Assembly (NCBI GenBank): GCA_012270045.1
Contig: JAAXJC010000045.1
Location: forward strand, 1 to 51,098
Source: Luminiphilus sp.
GTDB taxonomy: Bacteria; Pseudomonadota; Gammaproteobacteria; Pseudomonadales; Halieaceae
Direction of reading: 5' to 3'
Length of the DNA stretch: 51,098 nucleotides
Both the position numbers and the translations under genes were made by a program. The notes below the pieces were generated by a model. It ran no database searches. It was not told where the DNA came from and saw nothing but the letters and a program-made list of their open reading frames with translations. Positions 1 to 8,991 of the stretch are shown here, in pieces. Each line of letters starts with the position of its first letter. Position 1 is the first letter of the stretch.

Positions 1-359
1 GGATGCTCGCCAATAATCTGCTGCTGATACTGGTCGTAGTCGACCATGATTTTGGACTCGTGCAAATCCTCAGGGTTTCTCCCGCCCATCAAGATATAGG
101 CGGTATCCGCCCTGTTGGGCGGCGGCACCATGACATGGGCAATATTGAATTCCGGTTCCAGCAAACGCATGGTCGTCTGTATCTGAGTGGGGGTTGCGGG
201 GATGCCGCCCGCCTCCACTTGGTACTTCTCAGGGTAAAACCACTGCATCAGCAGGCGGCTTTCCGCGGCAATGCTGCCGGAGGTCACCTGAAAAACAACG
301 AATATCCCCAGAATAAAGGCGAGCCAACGGTGCAGGGTTTTGATGGTTTTGACGCTCAT
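1..359 (-). CDS. PepSY-associated transmembrane protein, N-terminal part
   Basis: Reading the minus strand from an ATG at 359 gives 119 residues before the window ends, so the C-terminal part is missing. The protein begins MSVKTIKTLHRWLAF and continues into one hydrophobic helix (about residues 12-31), followed by a periplasmic-looking stretch. A short basic start, an HRW motif and then a helix is typical of PepSY_TM/iron-regulated membrane proteins, which often accompany TonB receptors and are thought to assist reduction or transfer of iron-containing ligands at the inner membrane. It lies downstream of the TonB receptor on the same strand, but a terminator hairpin (481-506) separates them, so it may have its own promoter. 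The family call rests only on the N-terminus. Confidence 0.6.
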   Translation of the reverse strand, partial: MSVKTIKTLHRWLAFILGIFVVFQVTSGSIAAESRLLMQWFYPEKYQVEAGGIPATPTQIQTTMRLLEPEFNIAHVMVPPPNRADTAYILMGGRNPEDLHESKIMVDYDQYQQQIIGEH

Positions 360-480
360 GTCCACTTACCCACTGTTAACTGCCCAGATTAAAGACACTC
401 AATAATTCTTTGTTGCCCATACTCGATACCGCCGTATCACCCCCACTCGATGCCACTGGCCGAAACCCATCGAGGTCAAA

Positions 481-506
481 GAAAAAGGCAGCTCGAGAGC
501 TGCCTT
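481..506 (-). terminator. Rho-independent terminator of the first TonB receptor gene
   Basis: Bases 485-494 (AAGGCAGCTC) and 497-506 (GAGCTGCCTT) form a perfect 10-bp inverted repeat with a minimal loop. On the minus strand the hairpin is followed by a run of T residues (complement of 481-486). It sits 53 bases past the stop codon of the receptor gene at 559, so it should end that transcript. Confidence 0.8.
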
Positions 507-558
507 CCGTATTGCTGCCCTGCGGTATGCCGGTCACAACATCCCGCGCGCAGGTCGA

Positions 559-3108
559 TTAGAAGTCGTACCGCACACGGAATCCTAACTCCCGACGATC
601 GCGCATGTGGATGTGCACACTCTCCACGAAAAAGTTATAGGCAAAAGTGGTATCACGGACATACTTACTGGTATCGGCGATGTTGTTACCACCGGTAGGC
701 GCATCCTCGTCCAGCAGGTTGGATACGTATGCTTCCAGACTGATGCCATTGTCCATGCGAACCCCGGCGCGAAGATTGATCTCGGTCGCATCGGGAATTT
801 CGGTCAGGTTGGTGACTTCATCGTAGTAGGACCCAGTGTAGAAGAGCTCACCTCGAGCATAGGAGTCGCCCAGCGGCGTATTGAAGTCATAGGTAGCGAT
901 AAACGATCCGAGCCACTCGGGGTATCGGGCCGCCTGCTGACCCACACAGGACAAACCGGGGCCGAATACATCGTTGTAGTCACCACAGTCGCCATTCTCG
1001 GGGAAATCCGAGATCTCAGCCTTGGTGTAACCGAGGCCCGCCTGCAGCGACAGGCTGTCAAACATTTGATAGCTCAGGTCAATTTCAAAACCATCGATAT
1101 CACTGGACGTGCCGTTGCCGCTGAAAGCGACCGTACAGGTTTCTGTGTTCGGCACGCCATCACCGTCTGAGTCACCCGAACAGGTGACGTCAGCTGGAAT
1201 CACGCCAAACCCGGAGTACACCTGGTCTGATCGCTCCATGTGGAAAATAGCGAGATTCATGGCTAACCGACCATCGTCAGAGGCGTACTTCCAGCCCGCC
1301 TCATAGTTCGTGAGGGTCTCTTCCTGGAAGGTTTCACCAATCCCGGGCGTGTCCGCATTAAAGGTGGCAATCTGCTCCGGGGTGGTCAGCTTGGATGCCA
1401 CTTCGGGGTTAAAGCCACCTGGCAGCGTGCCCTCACTGTAGTTCGCATAGAACATATGGTTGTCGTTCAACTCATACTTGATCACCACGCGGGGCAGGGT
1501 AGACGAGAACTCTGCAGGAGACAGATTTTTGCCCGCCGCCTCATTGACACTCGGGTCATTGATTTCGTCTTCCTGGCGTCGCACTTCCCCAATCAGGGTC
1601 AGACGATCCGTAATCCTGAAATCCACTGAAGCGAAGATGCCGGTGGTATCCGCCTCGATCAGCGATAACGCGGTGGTCGGGTTATAGATATCAGCGAACC
1701 AATATCCCGGCGTGCCACCAAACAAATCGCCGAAGTATTGGTCATAGAAACCGCCGTGGGCCTTGGAAGACATCTCAACCTGCGTTGCACCGATGGACCA
1801 GTCGAAGCGTTCACTAGTGCCTGACAGCCTCACCTCAAAAGTTTCGTCCTCAGTCACTCGCGCATTGTAGGTATGGAAACCAAAGCCACCTGCCGCATCA
1901 AAGTCATGAAACAGCACATAGTCATCTTCGTTCTTGCCGTAGGCAATGTTTAGGTTCAGCGAATCAGTCATATCCCAGGAGACGATCGCGCCAAAGCGCT
2001 CTCCGTCCCCCGCCTTACCAAAACCATTGTGGGAGAGATCATCAAATGAGTGATCGCCAATCGGCGCATAGCCCGGTCCCCCCGAAGCCCCTGCCCAGTT
2101 GCCACTGGCATCTCGCAGCTGATCTGTTGCTTTACTAAAGACATCGGCCGACGAAGAGGCACCTATGCTTGTTGGAATATTGACTTCGCCCTGGTAAGCG
2201 GACTCTAACCCGTTGACAAAAAAGCAACTGAATTGGTTTATCGCCGGGGTCGGCTCGGCACAGAAGTTGTGTTCGGCCAGTCCACCCGCCAATGCGTACG
2301 CACCGGGACCGTCATCATCCTCATACTTGGAGGCGCGGAGCATGATGTTCAGATTATCGGTGGGATTAAAGTCAAGCATGATGCCGTAGGCAAGCGTCTC
2401 CTCGTCTCCGAGCCGCTGGCCCTCCACAAAGGCGTTGTCGTAGTGCCCGTCCTTATCGGTGTAACTAAACGTTGCACGCACCCCCAGCTTGCTTGTAATT
2501 GGGCCCTCAATATAGCCAGTCGTGGCCGCCTTGCTCTTTAGGCCATAATCGAGCTCGATTCCCCCCTTAAACTCGTCACCCGGCCTGCGAGTAATGATAT
2601 TGATGGCGCCGGAGTAGGTGTTCCGACCGAACAACGCCGATTGAGGCCCCTTGACCACCTCAATCCGTTCAACTTGGGTTACCGGTAAACTGTGTAACCC
2701 GGAGGTCACAATCAAGCCATCGACAAACACCGAACTGGTTCTTTGTAAGGGGCTGGTCGCGTCAAAAGTGACCCCACGAAACCTTGGCATCAAAACCGTG
2801 CGGCCGTTTTCGTTATTCATTGACTCAATGAACAGGCCCGGCGCGGTTTTTTGCGCGTCGACGAGCGTCTTAAAAGCACCTGCTTCAATGTCTGCCGCAC
2901 TGATCGCCGTGATCGCTAGCGGCGTTTCCGATAGCGATTCCTCACGACGTCGGGCGGTGACAATCACTTCTTCAATGCTTTCAGCGCCTTCCTGGGCTTT
3001 CACCGGTGCGCCGGTAAAGGTGGCACCAGCCACCGCAACCGCCAGCGCCAGCAGTGGGATGCCGTGCTTTCGCTGTTGAGAATCTGCGCCTGTGCTCTGA
3101 TAGGCCAT
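559..3108 (-). CDS. TonB-dependent outer-membrane receptor
   Basis: This 849-residue protein has a signal peptide (hydrophobic core about residues 17-31, cleavage likely after VKA near 38). A TonB-box-like segment, IEEVIVTARRREES, follows at about 45-58. The plug domain is at about 60-180 and includes VERIEVVKGPQSALFGRNTYSGAINI. The remainder fits a 22-strand barrel and ends in the aromatic terminus RVRYDF, as usual for Omp85-assembled proteins. Such receptors pull scarce or bulky ligands (siderophores, tetrapyrroles, sugars, hydrophobic catabolites) through the outer membrane with TonB energy. The ligand cannot be read from the sequence. It is transcribed divergently from the DUF1838 gene and ends at a clear terminator. 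Confidence 0.93.
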   Translation of the reverse strand: MAYQSTGADSQQRKHGIPLLALAVAVAGATFTGAPVKAQEGAESIEEVIVTARRREESLSETPLAITAISAADIEAGAFKTLVDAQKTAPGLFIESMNNENGRTVLMPRFRGVTFDATSPLQRTSSVFVDGLIVTSGLHSLPVTQVERIEVVKGPQSALFGRNTYSGAINIITRRPGDEFKGGIELDYGLKSKAATTGYIEGPITSKLGVRATFSYTDKDGHYDNAFVEGQRLGDEETLAYGIMLDFNPTDNLNIMLRASKYEDDDGPGAYALAGGLAEHNFCAEPTPAINQFSCFFVNGLESAYQGEVNIPTSIGASSSADVFSKATDQLRDASGNWAGASGGPGYAPIGDHSFDDLSHNGFGKAGDGERFGAIVSWDMTDSLNLNIAYGKNEDDYVLFHDFDAAGGFGFHTYNARVTEDETFEVRLSGTSERFDWSIGATQVEMSSKAHGGFYDQYFGDLFGGTPGYWFADIYNPTTALSLIEADTTGIFASVDFRITDRLTLIGEVRRQEDEINDPSVNEAAGKNLSPAEFSSTLPRVVIKYELNDNHMFYANYSEGTLPGGFNPEVASKLTTPEQIATFNADTPGIGETFQEETLTNYEAGWKYASDDGRLAMNLAIFHMERSDQVYSGFGVIPADVTCSGDSDGDGVPNTETCTVAFSGNGTSSDIDGFEIDLSYQMFDSLSLQAGLGYTKAEISDFPENGDCGDYNDVFGPGLSCVGQQAARYPEWLGSFIATYDFNTPLGDSYARGELFYTGSYYDEVTNLTEIPDATEINLRAGVRMDNGISLEAYVSNLLDEDAPTGGNNIADTSKYVRDTTFAYNFFVESVHIHMRDRRELGFRVRYDF

Positions 3109-3210
3109 GAGTAACTACCCCCCTGGTTGTTGTTATGACTCTTCGACGCGGGCGGCCCCGGGTGGATCGAACAGCATTGGGCGGAAACTGCAGCCAAGAC
3201 GCGTCAATTT

Positions 3211-3236
3211 GTGATAAACATATACCATTAAATGTA
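3211..3236. promoter_or_regulatory. Weak copy of the cluster's AT-rich operator-like element
   Basis: The divergent region between the receptor (start 3108) and the DUF1838 gene (start 3331) contains GTGATAAACATATACC, followed by an AT-rich stretch. It resembles the GTGATATAACA sequence at 8924-8934 with one base deleted, and it shares AAACATA with the sites at 8905 and 21329. It lacks the exact TGTTAT core, so it is the weakest member of the set. Confidence 0.3.
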
Positions 3237-3330
3237 TTGGCATTACCAGACCCAAGATCAGCCGACCGACGGCGGGCTCGAATGGGGGGATTGGAACCGA
3301 CTTTCGTGGTCACACAGGGGGACAGAAAAC

Positions 3331-4233
3331 ATGGGTATCAGAAAAATCATCATCTGGGCGTGCGCAGCATTGGTGGCTGGCTCTGCCCACGCGGAGATCG
3401 ATTTACAGACACCGGAAGGCGTGGTGGCACTGAATCGCAGAATCCACTGCTCCACGGAAGATGGCGCGGAGAAGACCTACCTCTGGCAGGGCCGGGCCTA
3501 TGCCAGGCGCCAGGGTGAGCCGGACAAACTGTTATTCGGCCTGTTGGGAATGAACGTGCGCCAGTGTGTGACGGTTACCAACGACCAGGGGCAGTCGGGT
3601 TACCGGATGGTTTCCCGGGAAATCATGCTGTATCTGGACCCGAAGACCGGGGAAATTCTCAGGGAGTGGGATAACCCGTATACCGGTGACACGGTTGAGG
3701 TCATCCACGTGGCCAACGATCCCGTGAACAGCTGGGCGGCCAACTTTGGTTACGGCCGGGACGGCAAGGTGGCCCGGATGCCCATCGAGCAGGTGGGTGA
3801 TTATTGGCAGATGAACATCGAGGTGCCATTGTTCTACCACAATGTCCTGGCGGGCAATTACCAGAAGTACGTGGGTGGCAGCTATCACGCCACCGAATTG
3901 TTTAACTTCTACGGGCCGCACAAGGACCTGCTTGATGACAGCCTGACCTCCATCAACCCCGGCGTGTCCTGGGTGCGCATCGCCCAGTGGTTGCCCTGGA
4001 TGGAGATGAACGGCCGTGACGGCCTGATGTATTTCAATGCCCAGGGCAGCAAGCTGCAGCAGTGGGATGATCTCCCCGACCTGCTCAGGGAAGAGATAGC
4101 AGCCAGCTATCCCGATTACCGCCATGCCCCGCCAGGGGATGACCAGCGGCCCAACGAAACCTCTTGGACGGTCTTCAAAAAGGCCCTGGACGCACGCGCA
4201 GAGAGCGAGCCCAAGCGCCAGGGGGGCCACTGA
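3331..4233 (+). CDS. DUF1838 family exported protein
   Basis: From the ATG at 3331 the product is 300 residues, with a signal peptide ending at SAHA (about residue 18). The ATG at 3232 would add an unlikely leader and was not chosen. A GGGGGA stretch a few bases upstream can serve as ribosome binding site. The body matches DUF1838 by memory: LLGMNVRQCV, then REIMLYLDPKTGEILREWDNP, then VIHVANDPVNSW. The family has no settled function but is frequent in catabolic clusters of marine and sphingomonad-type bacteria next to TonB receptors. It is first in an operon with an MFS transporter and a CMD-family protein. A periplasmic role in handling the imported substrate is inference. Confidence 0.8.
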   Translation: MGIRKIIIWACAALVAGSAHAEIDLQTPEGVVALNRRIHCSTEDGAEKTYLWQGRAYARRQGEPDKLLFGLLGMNVRQCVTVTNDQGQSGYRMVSREIMLYLDPKTGEILREWDNPYTGDTVEVIHVANDPVNSWAANFGYGRDGKVARMPIEQVGDYWQMNIEVPLFYHNVLAGNYQKYVGGSYHATELFNFYGPHKDLLDDSLTSINPGVSWVRIAQWLPWMEMNGRDGLMYFNAQGSKLQQWDDLPDLLREEIAASYPDYRHAPPGDDQRPNETSWTVFKKALDARAESEPKRQGGH

Positions 4234-4330
4234 GGTTCGACGCTTGTTCCGGCGCGAGATCGGCGGGTGGCGGCCCTGGTCGCTGCCTTACCCTGTACAC
4301 TGATCCCGAACGGGCTGAGGCGTTGGTGCC

Positions 4331-5593
4331 ATGAAATCAGATTTTGTTGAGTTCAAGTATGGCTGGCCGGTGGTGTTGGCGGGCAGCCTGGGCATCTCCC
4401 TGGGGATGTCGCCGCTGCCCTTTTATACCATCGGGGTCTTTGCCCAGCCCCTGAGCCAGGAGTTTGGCTGGGGCATTGACCAGATCATGTACGGACTGGT
4501 GCCGTTCTGCCTGGCCACGGTGATCAGCGCGCCTTTTGCCGGCTACCTATCCGACCGGTTCGGGGTTCGGCAGGTGGCCCTGATATCCATTTTGCTGTTC
4601 GCCCTGGGCATGATGGCCTTTGCCCTCAACAACGGCAGCCTGCCCCTGTACTTTTTCCTCTGGGCGATGCTCTCCTTCGTGGGTGCGGGCACCCTCCCCA
4701 TCACCTATACCAAGGCAATCTCCCGGTGGTTCCAACACAAACGCGGCCTGGCGTTGGGTATGGCCCTGGTGGGCACCGGTATCGGTGGCGCGCTGGCAAA
4801 AATCTACGCCGCGACCCTGATTGACGCGGTTGGCTGGCGAATGGCCTATGTGGGCGTCGGCTTCCTGCCGCTGATAGTCGCCCTGCCGGTCGTTTATCTG
4901 TTGTTCAGGGATGTCGACGATCCCAAGGTGGAGCGCCGGGTCAAGGCGCTGGAGAGTGCCAGACCCCAGGGCGCGGGCAGCAACCAACTCTATGGTTACA
5001 CCTTTGCCCAATGCCTGCGTGAGTGGCGCTTCTGGCTACTGTGCGCGATATTTCTGCCCCTGTCCTTCGCCATTGGCGGACCCATTCCCAATCTGGAAAC
5101 CATGCTGGCCAGCAAGGGTTTTGACCGGGGTGACGCCATCATTCTGGCCAGCTTCCTCGGCTACTCGGTCTATGTCGGGCGGGTGCTCGCGGGCTACCTG
5201 CTGGATTTCGTGTGGGCGCCCATCCTGGCCTGCGTCCTGCAAATGATGCCGGCGATTTCGATGTTTATCTTCGCCACCGCCGACCCCTCCTATGGGCAGA
5301 TGGTCATCGCCATCGTGACCCTGGGGGTGGCCGCCGGGGTGGAATACGACCTGCTCGCCTATCTTGTCGCCCGCTACTTTGGCATGAAAAGCTATGCCCG
5401 GATCTACGGCACCCTCTACGCCTTTTTTGGCCTGGGTGCCGGTTTTGGGCCCGCGATTTTTGGTGCGATTTACGGACGTACCGGCAGCTATGACCTGGCC
5501 ATGAATGTGGCTATGTGGGTGTTCGTTGCCTGCTCCCTGAGTTTTCTGCTGCTGGGGCGCTATCGCGATGACAAGATCAGGGCGATGGTCTGA
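4331..5593 (+). CDS. MFS transporter, organic-acid (OFA/monocarboxylate) type
   Basis: This 420-residue protein has about 12 hydrophobic segments. It opens KYGWPVVLAGSLGISLGMSP and has an MFS motif-A-like loop, GYLSDRFGVRQ, after the second helix (about residues 71-81). ISRWFQHKRGLALGMALVGTG near residues 132-152 is typical of the oxalate/formate and monocarboxylate branch. It probably moves an organic acid or a pathway intermediate across the inner membrane. The gene starts 97 bases after the DUF1838 gene and its stop overlaps the next start (TGATG), so the three genes are likely co-transcribed. Direction and substrate are unknown. Confidence 0.85.
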   Translation: MKSDFVEFKYGWPVVLAGSLGISLGMSPLPFYTIGVFAQPLSQEFGWGIDQIMYGLVPFCLATVISAPFAGYLSDRFGVRQVALISILLFALGMMAFALNNGSLPLYFFLWAMLSFVGAGTLPITYTKAISRWFQHKRGLALGMALVGTGIGGALAKIYAATLIDAVGWRMAYVGVGFLPLIVALPVVYLLFRDVDDPKVERRVKALESARPQGAGSNQLYGYTFAQCLREWRFWLLCAIFLPLSFAIGGPIPNLETMLASKGFDRGDAIILASFLGYSVYVGRVLAGYLLDFVWAPILACVLQMMPAISMFIFATADPSYGQMVIAIVTLGVAAGVEYDLLAYLVARYFGMKSYARIYGTLYAFFGLGAGFGPAIFGAIYGRTGSYDLAMNVAMWVFVACSLSFLLLGRYRDDKIRAMV

Positions 5594-6156
5594 TGCCCGA
5601 GCCCCTGCTGGCCCGAATTCCCCCCGCCGACATGCCGGAGGACTTGCGCAGCGCCTGGTCACAGTCAATGGAACTGCGGGGGGATGCCACTTTTTTCGAG
5701 GTTTTTGCCAACCATCCGGAACTGTACCGCTGGTACATCAGCTCCTTTTACGAAGAGGTTTTCAGGGGCGGGCGGGTCCCACGGCGTTATAAGGAGTTGC
5801 TCAGGCTGCGGTTATCAACATTGCACGGTTGTAAATTCTGCAACCAGGGCAATCGCGAGGACGCCAGGGCTGCGGGTCTGTCCGAGGCTGAGATCAACGC
5901 TCTGGAGGACCCTGACAGTGACGCCCTGTCTGCCCAGGACAGGGCGGTGCTGGCCCTGGGTGAAAGGCTGTCACTGGTGACGGACCAGGGAGCTGTGGAT
6001 GCTGAACTGCACGCCAGGCTGGCCACCTTCTTTGACGATGCCCAGATCCTCGAACTGGGTTTTGTCGGCAGCATGCTGTCTGGGGTGGCCAAATTCCTGT
6101 TCAGCTTCGATCTGGTGGAACGCGAAGACAACTGCCCCTTTCATCCGGCTGCCTAG
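5593..6156 (+). CDS. Carboxymuconolactone decarboxylase / AhpD-like family protein
   Basis: This 187-residue, mainly helical protein carries the CMD-family signature LSTLHGCKFCNQGNRE (about residues 72-87), with a CxxC pair (C79 and C82) followed by charged helix residues. CxxC members act as AhpD-like peroxidases or as decarboxylases and isomerases in aromatic-ring pathways. The length matches peroxidase-related CMD proteins rather than the short 130-residue decarboxylases. Its start overlaps the transporter stop by one base, which indicates translational coupling. The specific reaction cannot be assigned. Confidence 0.82.
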   Translation: MPEPLLARIPPADMPEDLRSAWSQSMELRGDATFFEVFANHPELYRWYISSFYEEVFRGGRVPRRYKELLRLRLSTLHGCKFCNQGNREDARAAGLSEAEINALEDPDSDALSAQDRAVLALGERLSLVTDQGAVDAELHARLATFFDDAQILELGFVGSMLSGVAKFLFSFDLVEREDNCPFHPAA

Positions 6157-6175
6157 CGGCCGGCCAACCCGATGG

Positions 6176-6685
6176 TTACTCCAGCCCGGAGGGCGCGGGC
6201 CAGGTGACGTCCGGGGTGGCCTGGTCGATATCGGCGGCGATTTTCCACTGGCCATCTTCCTTTTTGTACACAAGGAGCGAGCGTCCCGCATCCCGGTAGA
6301 CGGCGCCCGTGGCTTTGTCGGTGGCCTTGAGCCAGTATTTGCTGATGATGTAGGCGATGTCACCTTGGGTTTCCCGCACCTCATACTCCAACTCAAAGGT
6401 GCTCTCGGCTTTGCCCAGGCGCTGGGCAAAATAAGCCCGCACGGCCTCTTTGCCGTAAAGCGCGGGCTGGCCATGCAGGGCAACCACCACGTCGTCCACG
6501 TACAGTGTCATCAGGCCCTGAAGGTCTTCATTTTCATAGTAGCGGGCCCACTTGCCGCCCTCCGCCTCTATGGCGTTGGCCTCGGCGTCCGGCTGGGCTG
6601 GGGCGCTGATCGCCGTGATCGCCAGCACTGTCGAGAGCCCGAGAGCAAGGAACCCCCGCGCCTGCTGCGGTTTGGTCAGCATCAT
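6176..6685 (-). CDS. Exported SnoaL/DUF4440-like protein
   Basis: The 169-residue product starts with a signal peptide (hydrophobic core about residues 11-27, likely cleavage after APA). The mature part reads as an NTF2-like cone fold: helix EGGKWARYYENEDLQGLMTLY, strand VVVALHGQPALYGKEAV, and the late strands SLLVYKKEDGQWKIAADI. This is typical of DUF4440/SnoaL domains, which are small-molecule binding or isomerising scaffolds. Its ATG overlaps the stop of the upstream membrane-protein gene (ATGA). It is the last gene of the methyltransferase operon running from 8813. The signal peptide implies a periplasmic site of action; the ligand is unknown. Confidence 0.8.
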   Translation of the reverse strand: MMLTKPQQARGFLALGLSTVLAITAISAPAQPDAEANAIEAEGGKWARYYENEDLQGLMTLYVDDVVVALHGQPALYGKEAVRAYFAQRLGKAESTFELEYEVRETQGDIAYIISKYWLKATDKATGAVYRDAGRSLLVYKKEDGQWKIAADIDQATPDVTWPAPSGLE

Positions 6686-7332
6686 GGTTTGAAAACCCCA
6701 AGGGCCGCCGCGCCCAGGGCCAGTGCATAAATCATCAGCACCGTGATGTATACGGGCTTCAGTGACCGGGAGTACTGGCTATTGAGAACGGGTTCCTCGG
6801 GGTTATCGGCCAGTGCGGTGAAGAAGCCGACAGCGGGTTTGAAAAACAGATCCAGCAACACCCCGATGACGAAAATGCCACCCACGGCAATGACTTTCCA
6901 GGCCAGCCATGGGGAGGTATCGGTTGCCAGTAGCAGATACAGTCCCGCCCCGGTAACCAGCGGTGCCATGGCCATATTCAGAATCCAGTTGATGATGGCG
7001 CTCTGTTCCTGAACCTTGGGTTCGGTGCTGAGGAAGCCCCGCCAGAGGATGACCAGCCAGACGGCACCCAGTAGCCAGGCCATGGGTATCAGCAAGCCGG
7101 GGGGCTGCATGATCCCCGCTGCTGCCGCCAGATTGAGGCCCGAGGGGATGATGATCGCCAGTGCTGAGCGTGGCAGTCGGTCCAGCACCATGCCCAATTG
7201 CAGCACGATAGCGCGGGTTTCATAGGACAGCTCGGTGCGCTCCGAGTAGCGGGCCGCCAGAAACACGCCCAGGTCGGTGCCGACCCAAAAAACCAGCAGC
7301 AGGATGTGCAGATAGAGCCAAAACTCATACAT
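6682..7332 (-). CDS. Integral membrane protein, paralogue 1 of 3 (LHxxxxVxWxGxD motif)
   Basis: This 216-residue protein has about five or six hydrophobic segments. It opens MYEFWLYLHILLLVFWVGTD, followed by LGVFLAARYSERTELSYETR. The same opening pattern, LH or VH, then VxWxGG(D/E)xGxF and a charged loop, recurs in the proteins at 16508-17152 and 20540-21220. A histidine and W-x-G in the first helix also occur in CopD-, DUF2269- and HemJ-type membrane proteins, so a haem- or quinone-linked role is possible but unproven. It lies 9 bases after the small coiled-coil gene and overlaps the SnoaL-like gene, in one operon with the methyltransferase. Confidence 0.7.
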   Translation of the reverse strand: MYEFWLYLHILLLVFWVGTDLGVFLAARYSERTELSYETRAIVLQLGMVLDRLPRSALAIIIPSGLNLAAAAGIMQPPGLLIPMAWLLGAVWLVILWRGFLSTEPKVQEQSAIINWILNMAMAPLVTGAGLYLLLATDTSPWLAWKVIAVGGIFVIGVLLDLFFKPAVGFFTALADNPEEPVLNSQYSRSLKPVYITVLMIYALALGAAALGVFKP

Positions 7333-7341
7333 GGCGTGGCC

Positions 7342-7632
7342 TCACGGTTCGTCCAGTGGAATGTTGGCGCCCGATTCCAGCACGTCTTTGATTAACTGCA
7401 TGCGGGCCAGCATCCAGGCCTCATCGACATCCTGGTTGGGTTCGAAGGCCTCAATCTGGTCGCTGCTAATGATGCCGGACTGATCGAGCAGGGCTTCTAG
7501 GGTTTTGACCCGTTCTGCCAGCACCGAGTGTTCCGTTAACAGCCGCACAATAATGGCCAGCAGCCGGTCGCTCTCGGGATTGCTGAAGAAAGAGGGTCGA
7601 CCGCCGCGGACCGTTTTATCGTCTGCGCTCAT
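7342..7632 (-). CDS. Small coiled-coil protein paired with methyltransferase, copy 1
   Basis: The 96-residue product has no family I recognise. It has an N-terminal basic segment ending GRPSFFSN, a predicted long helix with heptad-like leucines (about residues 22-50, RLLAIIVRLLTEHSVLAERV), an acidic linker IEAFEPNQDVDE, and a last helix, MQLIKDVL. The protein at 37339-37671 has the same plan: FFDADGVDELLS, then LAERVLAKQGLDISDAIESYEPDD, then RLIQTVL. Each copy lies less than 10 bases downstream of a related methyltransferase gene, so it may be a subunit or chaperone of that enzyme. The partner role is inferred from the repeated gene order. Confidence 0.65.
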   Translation of the reverse strand: MSADDKTVRGGRPSFFSNPESDRLLAIIVRLLTEHSVLAERVKTLEALLDQSGIISSDQIEAFEPNQDVDEAWMLARMQLIKDVLESGANIPLDEP

Positions 7633-7637
7633 GGATC

Positions 7638-8813
7638 CTAGGCCTGTTTCCGGCTGCCGAAGGCGTACCAGGTGATGGTATCCGACAGGCGACCGGTGTC
7701 CTCGTCAAAGCTCGCGGTCTCTCCGACGGCAGCAGCGAAGGTCTGTTCGTCGACGTAGGTATAGCGGGGCAGGGTGGCTTGGAAAAAATCGGCCTCACTG
7801 AACCCGGCGTCGCTGCAAAGCTTGGGGTAGCTCAAATCCCGAAAGCCCTTGTAAAAGGGTTCGTTGTTGTAAAAACAATCCCAGTCCAGGTAGAAGGCAT
7901 CGTAGGGCGCCAGGGCATCATTCGGGGGCAGTTCCATGTGAATCAGCAAGCCCCCCGGTCGCAGCACCCGGAACGCCTCGTTGAAGAACGCCCGAATCAT
8001 GTCGACCGGCAACTCATGCAGGAACATGGAAGAGAAGACCACGTCGACCGAGGCGTCTGCAAAGGGCAAGCGGTCGCAACCCGCCTGTCGGAAGTGGATT
8101 GGGATACCCAAAGCCTCTGCCCGGGCGTGGCCATAGCGCAGGCAGGCTTCGGCGATATCCAGACCATAAACCTCGGCGTCGGGGAAGGCCTGTTTCCAGG
8201 GCAGGGTGTTATGGCCAATGGTGCAGCCGACGTCGACTACCGTGGTCACTGGCATGTCAGGCCATCGCAGCCGCGCAAAATTTGCCATCGAGTGACCGAT
8301 GTCATCCAGTCCTTCACCCATAACGCCAAAGGAGAAAACCTCCAGACCGTTATCGTAGACAGCCCCCGGTGTCAGCCCGGCTTCCGGCCCCTGTCCCTGG
8401 TAGTTGCCCGGCATCAGGTGCACATCCATTTCCTCTGTGTATGCAGGTAGGGGCAGATCGGGATTCAGTTCCAGGCTGCCCTGGCCGCTACCGCCATCGC
8501 TGGCCTGGGACGCCCCGGCGAGGGTACCGGTGTCTGACTGGACGGCACGGAGTGTCGACTGCCACACCAGTTCCTGGGCGGTGCAGCGCAAACTGGAATA
8601 CCACTTGAACAAATCCCGGGATTTCAGGAAAGCATGGACATCCTCGCCGCACCGGTGGCTAACCCCAGCGTCAGCCGCCGCCGAGTCGTAGTCGCTTCGC
8701 ATCTGTGCCGCGAGGTCAACCAGGGTGTAAGCGCGCAGCGCCGAGGTAAACCGCTCCCTGGCACGCTGGTTACTGTCTTTGGCAAGTGCCAGCCCGTGAT
8801 TTAAACCGGCCAT
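7638..8813 (-). CDS. SAM-dependent methyltransferase with unusual N-terminal domain, copy 1
   Basis: This 391-residue protein has a class I methyltransferase domain in its C-terminal half. Motif I is VVDVGCTIGHNT (about 192-203), an acidic strand-2 end is at VYGLDIAEACLRYGHA, and the motif IV/V region reads DVVFSSMFLHELP, then RVLRPGGLL. About 185 residues precede it and match no domain I know. The protein at 37681-38862 aligns along its whole length and shares the residues around GCTIGHNTLPW. The gene leads an operon with a small coiled-coil protein, a membrane protein and a SnoaL-like protein. The substrate is unknown; a carboxyl, hydroxyl or carbon acceptor is equally possible. Confidence 0.85.
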   Translation of the reverse strand: MAGLNHGLALAKDSNQRARERFTSALRAYTLVDLAAQMRSDYDSAAADAGVSHRCGEDVHAFLKSRDLFKWYSSLRCTAQELVWQSTLRAVQSDTGTLAGASQASDGGSGQGSLELNPDLPLPAYTEEMDVHLMPGNYQGQGPEAGLTPGAVYDNGLEVFSFGVMGEGLDDIGHSMANFARLRWPDMPVTTVVDVGCTIGHNTLPWKQAFPDAEVYGLDIAEACLRYGHARAEALGIPIHFRQAGCDRLPFADASVDVVFSSMFLHELPVDMIRAFFNEAFRVLRPGGLLIHMELPPNDALAPYDAFYLDWDCFYNNEPFYKGFRDLSYPKLCSDAGFSEADFFQATLPRYTYVDEQTFAAAVGETASFDEDTGRLSDTITWYAFGSRKQA

Positions 8814-8904
8814 TCAGGCTTTCCCCCCGTCGATCTAAGACTGGATATCGCCCCCGGCGGCGGGCCAACAGTGTGGCTGGGCTCTGGGCTCCGGGTGTTG
8901 CGCC

Positions 8905-8936
8905 AAAACATACTATTGATATAGTGATATAACAAT
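8905..8936. promoter_or_regulatory. AT-rich operator-like element between methyltransferase operon and TonB receptor
   Basis: The divergent region contains AAAACATA, then a 5-bp inverted repeat ACTAT-TGAT-ATAGT (8912-8925), and then TGATATAACAA (8925-8935). The last sequence is the exact reverse complement of TTGTTATATCA at 21341-21351, beside the GntR gene. The site is 57 bases before the receptor start and about 90 from the methyltransferase start, so it could control both. Confidence 0.6.
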
Positions 8937-8991
8937 CAAGTGCGAGCGCGCATAGCTCGCCGACAATAACCAATAATCAGGAGCACTGCCC

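Noticed and set aside
3532-4230. Long antisense open frame over the DUF1838 gene (232 residues on the minus strand)
   Set aside because: It lies fully inside a gene with a recognised family, has low-complexity H/V/G-rich content and no family resemblance; typical of shadow frames in G+C-rich DNA.
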